Positions 27,857-32,688 of a DNA stretch of 32,688 nt are shown here, piece after piece. The notes under the pieces are model-generated. The model saw nothing but the letters and a program-made list of their open reading frames with translations. It did not search any database and was not told where the DNA came from. Positions within the stretch are counted from its first letter, which is position 1. Every line of letters begins with the position of its first letter. The stretch covers positions 1-32,688 of the forward strand of contig JAEFAB010000020.1 in the NCBI GenBank assembly GCA_016292095.1, read 5' to 3'. The stretch comes from Eubacterium sp. (lineage in GTDB: Bacteria; Bacillota; Clostridia; Lachnospirales; Lachnospiraceae). The translations under genes and the position numbers were made by a program.

Positions 27857-28354
27857 CTAATATGTTCTTAACGTATCGGTTTCTTCTTCTCCGGTATTTT
27901 CAATGGAACGAACTTCCACAAAGTAGCTGTAGTTGTCGTTCACTTTCACTTCCACACGATCTCCGACTTTATGTCCCATCAATGCTTTTCCAATTGGGGA
28001 CTCATTGCTGATGCGACCCGCAATAGTATCTCCTCGCATTGTGCTGACAATTTTAAAGGTTTCTTCCGCATCATCTTCTTCAAAATAAACAACAACGGTT
28101 TTGTTCAGTCCCACTTCATCTTCGGCGGAATTATCTTCCAAAATGGTGGCATTCTTCAGAAGTCTTTCCAAGTATCGAATTCGTCCGTCGTTCTGATTCT
28201 TCTCTTTTTTTGCCGCCTTGTATTCAAAGTTCTCGCTCAAATCTCCCTGGGCTCTTGCTGCCTTTACATCCTCTAAAATTCTCGGGCGAAGCACCAACTT
28301 TCGATGCTCTATTTCTTCCTTAATCTTTTCAATATCACTTTCTGTTAATCTCAT
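27857..28354 (-). CDS. greA: GreA/GreB-family transcript cleavage factor
   Basis: 165 residues. It rescues backtracked RNA polymerase by stimulating transcript cleavage. The N-terminal coiled coil has the acidic tip GDLSENFEYKAAKKEK (about residues 37-52), with the conserved Asp and Glu that enter the secondary channel. The C-terminal FKBP-like domain shows TIAGRISNESPIGKALMGHKVGDRVEVKV. GAGG lies about 6 nt upstream of the ATG. It starts only 27 nt after the terminator of the citrate synthase unit and no separate promoter is clear, so it may rely on partial read-through. Confidence 0.93.
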   Translation of the reverse strand: MRLTESDIEKIKEEIEHRKLVLRPRILEDVKAARAQGDLSENFEYKAAKKEKNQNDGRIRYLERLLKNATILEDNSAEDEVGLNKTVVVYFEEDDAEETFKIVSTMRGDTIAGRISNESPIGKALMGHKVGDRVEVKVNDNYSYFVEVRSIENTGEEETDTLRTY

Positions 28355-28381
28355 TTTTTACCTCTTCACAATCAAATATTG

Positions 28382-28414
28382 AAAAATCCAGCACGAAAAC
28401 TGCACTGGATTTTT
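28382..28414 (-). terminator. Terminator after the citrate synthase gene
   Basis: A 10-bp stem pairs 28382-28391 (AAAAATCCAG) with 28405-28414 and extends inward by a few weak pairs. The minus strand then reads TTTTTCAATA. It lies 3 nt after the stop codon at 28418; T runs on both sides mean it could work in both directions. Confidence 0.8.
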
Positions 28415-28417
28415 TCT

Positions 28418-29779
28418 TTATCTTTCTGAAATATCTTTATAATCATTGTAACTGCAAGCACTGATATATGCCGGACGCATAATTTTTTCCGCATTGATAA
28501 TTTCTTCCAAGCGGTGTGCGCTCCATCCTACAATTCTTGCAATCGCAAACATTGGCGTGTATAACTCTTCCGGAATATCCAGCATACTGTAAACCAATCC
28601 GCTGTAGAAATCTACATTGGCGCTAACACCTTTGTAAATATGTCGTTCTTCACTAATCACTTCCGGCGCCAGACGTTCAATCATGGAATACAATGCAAAG
28701 TCTTTTTCTCTTCCTTTTTCCACTGCCAGTTCTTCCACAAATTCCTTGAAAATTTCCGCACGAGGATCTGAAATCGAGTACACGGCATGTCCCATTCCAT
28801 AAATCAATCCTCTCTTGTCAAATGCCTGCTTATTTAAAATCTTTCTGAGATACTCTTTCACTTCTGCTTCATCAGTAAGGTCTTTCACATTCTTCTTGAT
28901 GTCTTTAAACATCTTTACAACCATAATATTTGCCCCACCGTGACGTGGTCCCTTCAACGAAGAAAGGGCTGCTGCGATTGTGGAATATGTATCCGACCCT
29001 GAAGACGTAACAACGCGTGTTGTAAAGGTAGAGTTATTTCCACCACCATGTTCCATATGAAGAACAAACGCGATATCCAACACCTTTGCTTCTAGCTCTG
29101 TATAATTTTTATCCGGTCGAAGAATTCTCAGGAAATTCTCACTGACAGAAAGTCCCGGCTTGGGTTTATGAATGTAAAAGCTATTGCCCTTAATATAATG
29201 ATTGCACGCGTGATAACCGTACACGGCAAGCAACGGGAATAATGCAATCAATTCAATGGATTGTCTGATTACATTTTCAATGGATGTATCACTTACCTCT
29301 TTATCGTAAGAAGCCAAGGTAAGAACGCTTCTTGTCAGGGAGTTCATAATATCTGTACTCGGTGCTTTCATAATAACATCTCTGACAAAGTTCTTTGGCA
29401 GTCTTCTGCAGGTTGAAAGAATCTGAATAAATTCATCCAGTTCCTCTTTCTTCGGCAAATCACCAAACATAAGTAGGTACGCTGTTTCCTCAAAACCAAA
29501 CCGGCTACTGTTCTTAAATCCGGCAACCAAATCTTCAATTTTGTATCCACGATAGTACAACTCTCCTTTGCAAGGAACAGATTCTCCATCCACCATCTTT
29601 GAGGACTCAATTCTTGAGATATTCGTCACACCGGTAAGAACCCCCTTACCGTTTAAATCTCTCAATCCTCTTTTTACGCCATATTTTGAAAAGAGTTCTT
29701 TCTCAACCGTACCGTTTTCTTCGCATTTGTTTGAATAGCCCTTGATGCAATTCATTACTTCATTTTTTGTAACCGTCAT
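28418..29779 (-). CDS. gltA: Citrate synthase
   Basis: 453 residues of the citrate/2-methylcitrate synthase family. It condenses oxaloacetate and acetyl-CoA, here probably for glutamate synthesis through an incomplete TCA cycle. Active-site features are HMEHGGGNNSTFTTR (about residues 240-254), LKGPRHGGAN, GMGHAVYSISDPRA (about 329-342) and the catalytic-Asp region SANVDFYSG (about 393-401). The N-terminal 60 residues are longer than in the E. coli enzyme but usual for this clostridial type. The gene follows the lipid kinase after 21 nt and ends an operon with proB, which also draws on glutamate. A 2-methylcitrate synthase role is not excluded. Confidence 0.92.
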   Translation of the reverse strand: MTVTKNEVMNCIKGYSNKCEENGTVEKELFSKYGVKRGLRDLNGKGVLTGVTNISRIESSKMVDGESVPCKGELYYRGYKIEDLVAGFKNSSRFGFEETAYLLMFGDLPKKEELDEFIQILSTCRRLPKNFVRDVIMKAPSTDIMNSLTRSVLTLASYDKEVSDTSIENVIRQSIELIALFPLLAVYGYHACNHYIKGNSFYIHKPKPGLSVSENFLRILRPDKNYTELEAKVLDIAFVLHMEHGGGNNSTFTTRVVTSSGSDTYSTIAAALSSLKGPRHGGANIMVVKMFKDIKKNVKDLTDEAEVKEYLRKILNKQAFDKRGLIYGMGHAVYSISDPRAEIFKEFVEELAVEKGREKDFALYSMIERLAPEVISEERHIYKGVSANVDFYSGLVYSMLDIPEELYTPMFAIARIVGWSAHRLEEIINAEKIMRPAYISACSYNDYKDISER

Positions 29780-29800
29780 CTAGTACCCCTCTTACATCTT

Positions 29801-30682
29801 CTAATAAACAAAATTAATTGCACTCGGAACAACTTTGAATTCAATCACGTCCTGTCCCTTTTCTTCCTCTCCGTCCAAAGACCAATCAATTCCGCCACAC
29901 TTGCTAATCTTAGCCCATTTCACACTCTTCAACTGGATTTTTCCTGTGAAGTCCTGATTAAACAACTTGTTTGCAAGTTTCATAAATTCCAATGGATTTT
30001 TCGGGAAATCAATTAAAATCATCTCAAAAATTCCATCATTAAATTTCACTAAATCTTTATTTATCTTCATAATGCCACCCACTTTAGTCGCATTATTAAT
30101 CGCCACAAAGACGTACTCGCCTTCCAACGTTTCATTTTCCAATTCGATTTTCAGATGTAATGGCTTCAATCGAAAGATTTCTTTTGCTCCGGCAAAAACA
30201 TATGCCGCATGTCCTAACTTATTCTTTAGCTTTTGTGGTGTCGAATAAGATGTTTTCACAAACGCTCCAGCCGAAGCAGTATAAACAAAATAACGACCAT
30301 TAAAACATCCCATATCCAACAAACGAGCTTTTTTCGATACAATATTTTTCGCTTGTTCCACCGGTTTACTGCAAAGTCCTAAACTATTTGCAAAATCGTT
30401 GGTGGATCCTGCCGGGATATACCCAAGTGGTGTGGTAACATTGCTGGCGAGCATTCCTTCAATTACCTCATTTAAAGTTCCGTCTCCACCCATGCAAACA
30501 ATCAAATCCACACGGTTTCCGTACTTTGCCACAATTCTGGTGCCGTCCGCTCTTTTCTTTGTAAACTTTGTTCCAACCTGATATCCGGCTTCTTCAAAGA
30601 TTTCAATCACTTCATCAATATAGTTTTTTCTTTTCTTTTGTCCCGCTTTCGGATTTATGACAAAGAGCAGTTTTTTCATCAT
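29801..30682 (-). CDS. Diacylglycerol kinase family lipid kinase (DgkB/YegS type)
   Basis: 293 residues from the ATG at 30682. A GTG at 30691 and an ATG at 30679 are close alternatives; AAGGTG lies about 6 nt upstream of the chosen ATG. The N-terminal catalytic domain has LLFVINPKAGQKK, the conserved GGDGTLNEV (about residues 66-74) and PAGSTNDFA. The C-terminal beta-rich domain contains KVGGIMKINKDLVKFNDGIFEMILI. Such enzymes phosphorylate diacylglycerol and recycle it into phospholipid synthesis, but substrates vary. It lies between proB and the citrate synthase gene in one operon. Confidence 0.9.
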   Translation of the reverse strand: MMKKLLFVINPKAGQKKRKNYIDEVIEIFEEAGYQVGTKFTKKRADGTRIVAKYGNRVDLIVCMGGDGTLNEVIEGMLASNVTTPLGYIPAGSTNDFANSLGLCSKPVEQAKNIVSKKARLLDMGCFNGRYFVYTASAGAFVKTSYSTPQKLKNKLGHAAYVFAGAKEIFRLKPLHLKIELENETLEGEYVFVAINNATKVGGIMKINKDLVKFNDGIFEMILIDFPKNPLEFMKLANKLFNQDFTGKIQLKSVKWAKISKCGGIDWSLDGEEEKGQDVIEFKVVPSAINFVY

Positions 30683-30714
30683 ATCCCTCACCTTCGCTTC
30701 ATTAAATCTTTCAT

Positions 30715-31500
30715 CTACTTACTCACAAAAAAAGTTCCCACCTGATGACCATCTAAAGCCTTATATATATTTTCCGGATTTTCTCCATGCATAATAATTG
30801 TAGGAATACCAGCTTTGGTTGCATTTTCTGCGGCCTGAATCTTTGTAGCCATACCGCCGGTTCCCAATGTGGAACCACGTCCACCGGCAATTTCGTATAG
30901 TTCGTCTGTAATTTCTTCAACTACAGGAATAATCCTAGCAAATTCATTTTCCTTTGGATTACTATCATATAGTCCGTCTATATCTGTCAAAATAATTAAT
31001 GCATCTGCATGAATTAGTTTTGCAACAATTGCAGAAAGATTATCATTATCCCCATATACAATTTCATCAATTGCGATAGAGTCGTTTTCGTTAATAACCG
31101 GAATCGCTCCAAATTCAAAATTTTTCTCGAAGGCGTTGATAATGTTCTTTCTGCATTCTTCATTATCAACATCTCTCTTTGTTAACAGGAACTGACCTAC
31201 TACGTGGCCAAATTCACCAAATAATTTATCATACATAAACATCAGCTCGCACTGTCCAACAGTAGCTGCTGCCTGTTTTCCTGCTGTATCCGTAGGTTTT
31301 TCAGACAATCCAAGTTTGCCGACACCAACACCAATCGCACCGGATGTTACCAATGCTACTTCAATTCCTGAATTCACAATATCAGAAATCACTGTTACCA
31401 GTTTTTTCATCTGTCGGATGTTTGCCTTTCCTGTAGGATAAGCCAATGTGGATGTTCCTACTTTGATTACTATTCTTTTTACGTCTTTTAAAACCGCCAT
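30715..31500 (-). CDS. proB: Glutamate 5-kinase
   Basis: 261 residues of the amino acid kinase fold, lacking the C-terminal PUA domain of the longer E. coli enzyme. It makes glutamyl 5-phosphate, the first step of proline synthesis. Motifs are IVIKVGTSTLAY, VALVTSGAIGVGVG, AIPVINENDSI, FGDNDNLSA-like VYGDNDNLSA and the TLGTGGMATKIQAA loop. proA is not in the window. It is the first gene of an operon with the lipid kinase and citrate synthase genes, with its own promoter. Confidence 0.96.
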   Translation of the reverse strand: MAVLKDVKRIVIKVGTSTLAYPTGKANIRQMKKLVTVISDIVNSGIEVALVTSGAIGVGVGKLGLSEKPTDTAGKQAAATVGQCELMFMYDKLFGEFGHVVGQFLLTKRDVDNEECRKNIINAFEKNFEFGAIPVINENDSIAIDEIVYGDNDNLSAIVAKLIHADALIILTDIDGLYDSNPKENEFARIIPVVEEITDELYEIAGGRGSTLGTGGMATKIQAAENATKAGIPTIIMHGENPENIYKALDGHQVGTFFVSK

Positions 31501-31534
31501 TTTCTTCTCTTCCTTTTCATCTGTCGTTCTTTAT

Positions 31535-31563
31535 ATCATAATGCAAATTGACTTTTTTTTCAA
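31535..31563 (-). promoter_or_regulatory. Sigma-A promoter for the proB operon
   Basis: On the minus strand TTGAAA (complement of 31558-31563), a 17-nt spacer and TATGAT (complement of 31535-31540). The leader is about 30 nt. Confidence 0.75.
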
Positions 31564-31595
31564 TAAAACCGCCCTATTTCTTTCCAGTTTTCCCT

Positions 31596-32468
31596 TTATT
31601 TTTCGGGTTTTAAAGGATCTTGGAACCCTTCTCCGAAAACCTGTTCCGCTTTCATCACAATCACAAAAGCCTTCGGGTCTATTTGTTTCATTAACTGTTT
31701 CACTTTCGCAAAATGTATTTTTCTTACGACACAAAAAATCATTTCAGTCCTCTTCCCAAAATAAGCCCCTTTTGCATCCAGGATTGTTACACCTGCATTT
31801 TCTTTTTCAAGTAATTCTTTAACAAGCTCTTCCGACTTCTTACTAATGATATAAAACAACACCGATTCATCCGAACCATACAGTGTTTTGTTTAGCAATA
31901 CAGAGGACACATAAATCGCGATGCCGGAAAACAGAGCAATTTCGATTCTCCGAAAAGCAATCACAGATAAAATTAGCACAAGACCATCAACGAGCAAAAA
32001 GATCTGACCCGACTTTACATCCGGTCGATATTGTCTGATTATTTTCACCAATATATCCGAGCCACCTGTCGTTGTTTCCATTCGAAACATTATCCCCATA
32101 GCACTCCCCATAATCGCTCCCCCCATTACTGCATTCAACATCAAATTCTCGGATATCTTCGGATTGTTCATAATTATCGGAATCCAGTCAATCAACACTG
32201 AAGACAATATTATGGAATATATTGTCGATATCAGAAACCGAAATCCAAACTCCCACTTTCCAACTACCAATATTGGGATGTTCAACAATAAAATCCAGGT
32301 CCCCAAAGAGATTTTAAAAGGAACCAAGCTCTTTAAAATCATAGACAATCCGGACACTCCTCCTGGTGCCAGCCTGTTTGGATTTAAAAATATACCAACT
32401 CCAACTGCATATAGAACCGCTGCGACAGTAACAACACTATATTTTTTCATTAAATCATATTTATTCAT
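31596..32468 (-). CDS. YitT-family membrane protein (DUF161/DUF2179)
   Basis: 290 residues from the ATG giving MNKYDLMKKYS. About five transmembrane helices lie in residues 10-190 (for example VVTVAAVLYAVGVGIFL and IFLLVDGLVLILSVIAF), with the family motif NRLAPGGVSGLSMIL and RMETTTGGSDILVKII. A soluble DUF2179 domain follows at about 195-285 (YIISKKSEELVKELLEKENAGVTILDAKGAYFGK). The frame is open to 32534, but that stretch is the terminator of the neighbouring small gene, so the longer start is rejected. No good ribosome binding site precedes this ATG or the one at 32450, so the start is uncertain. Transport function is not established for the family. Confidence 0.85.
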   Translation of the reverse strand: MNKYDLMKKYSVVTVAAVLYAVGVGIFLNPNRLAPGGVSGLSMILKSLVPFKISLGTWILLLNIPILVVGKWEFGFRFLISTIYSIILSSVLIDWIPIIMNNPKISENLMLNAVMGGAIMGSAMGIMFRMETTTGGSDILVKIIRQYRPDVKSGQIFLLVDGLVLILSVIAFRRIEIALFSGIAIYVSSVLLNKTLYGSDESVLFYIISKKSEELVKELLEKENAGVTILDAKGAYFGKRTEMIFCVVRKIHFAKVKQLMKQIDPKAFVIVMKAEQVFGEGFQDPLKPEK

Positions 32469-32491
32469 GTATTTAGTATGTACATCTCGAC

Positions 32492-32524
32492 AAAAAAAAT
32501 CCCCGAGTGTTTCCACCCGGGGAT
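32492..32524 (-). terminator. Strong terminator after the 45-residue peptide gene
   Basis: On the minus strand an 11-bp stem (32514-32524 with 32499-32509, one G-U pair) with a GAAA loop is followed by eight Ts. It begins 14 nt after the stop codon at 32538. Confidence 0.93.
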
Positions 32525-32537
32525 TATAGTTCATATC

Positions 32538-32675
32538 TTAGTAAAGACCTGTCCAACCAGCTTCTTCATTTGCAGTAACTCCATTGAAGTTATCAAGAAT
32601 ACCGCTTGTTGTAATTACATCTTTTGCGTCAAACTCTACTACTTCAGCCTTTGGGCTTGTGTATAATTCTTTCAT
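32538..32675 (-). CDS. 45-residue peptide, possible RiPP precursor-like
   Basis: The minus strand encodes a 45-residue peptide beginning MKELYTSPKAEVVEFDAKDV and ending NEEAGWTGLY. The start has a near-ideal GGAGG site about 8 nt upstream, and a strong terminator follows, so it is very likely expressed as a single small gene. The first half has the YxxPxxEVVxF pattern seen in leader regions of several peptide families, then DVITTSG, then a Gly/Asn/acidic tail. There is no Cys. A lasso-type ring acceptor is not visible at the expected spacing, so no modification class can be assigned. The promoter and any partner genes lie beyond the window edge. Confidence 0.7.
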   Translation of the reverse strand: MKELYTSPKAEVVEFDAKDVITTSGILDNFNGVTANEEAGWTGLY

Positions 32676-32688
32676 TCTTTAAACCTCC

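Noticed and set aside
32499..32534. Extended start of the YitT-family protein (MNYNPRVETLGDFF...)
   Set aside because: These codons are the stem and T run of the terminator of the neighbouring small gene, and the family begins at the later Met.
32538..32675. Lasso peptide precursor
   Set aside because: The YxxP leader and T-x-G junction are suggestive, but no Asp or Glu lies at position 7-9 after the Gly of the TSG junction, so the usual ring cannot form. The modification class is left open.

Overview
The window looks like a chromosomal segment of a low-GC, spore-forming Clostridia, most likely Lachnospiraceae. The evidence is AT-rich DNA with strong AGGAGG-type ribosome binding sites, a spoIIID sporulation regulator next to an mreB/mbl gene, two secreted BspA-type leucine-rich-repeat proteins, an L10 leader of the Firmicutes type, and an ECF sigma factor paired with a membrane-anchored beta-propeller protein. 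The assignment to family is inference; no rRNA or tRNA is present to settle it.

Layout. 1-5960: three hairpins in a row, a PepSY lipoprotein with an Asp-rich tail, an acylphosphatase gene behind a secreted LRR protein gene (minus strand), then a divergent two-gene unit on the plus strand (sigma factor and beta-propeller protein). 5971-21319: transcription and ribosomal core genes, all minus, transcribed in the order rpmG-secE-nusG-rplK-rplA, rplJ-rplL, [preA-LRR protein], rpoB-rpoC. The usual rplL-rpoB junction is interrupted by a PreA-type dihydropyrimidine dehydrogenase gene and a second LRR surface protein gene. A terminator follows rplL, another follows the LRR gene, and rpoBC has its own consensus promoter. 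21490-24459: comF-like gene and recD2. 24547-28354: greA, WYL regulator, orphan KdpD-N-like ATPase, spoIIID, mbl. 28418-31500: proB, lipid kinase, citrate synthase in one operon. 31596-32675: YitT-family membrane protein and, at the right edge, a 45-residue peptide gene with a YxxP leader-like start.

Regulation is unusually readable here. Good sigma-A promoters lie before LRR gene 1, rpoB, rplJ, rpmG and proB. The rplJ promoter feeds an L10 leader with a UUCG terminator hairpin. Two 26-nt copies of an L1-stalk-like RNA element (GTGGGAGG...TACCAC) sit just before rplK and just before rplA and probably let ribosomal protein L1 repress both. A sigma-E-like promoter lies directly upstream of a TTG start for spoIIID.

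No CRISPR array, prophage, insertion sequence or tRNA was seen. The items most worth following up are the split rplL/rpoB junction, the paired L1-mimic sites, the orphan KdpD-type nucleotide-binding protein beside spoIIID, the structured spoIIID-mbl spacer, and the small RiPP-like peptide gene cut off by the window edge.
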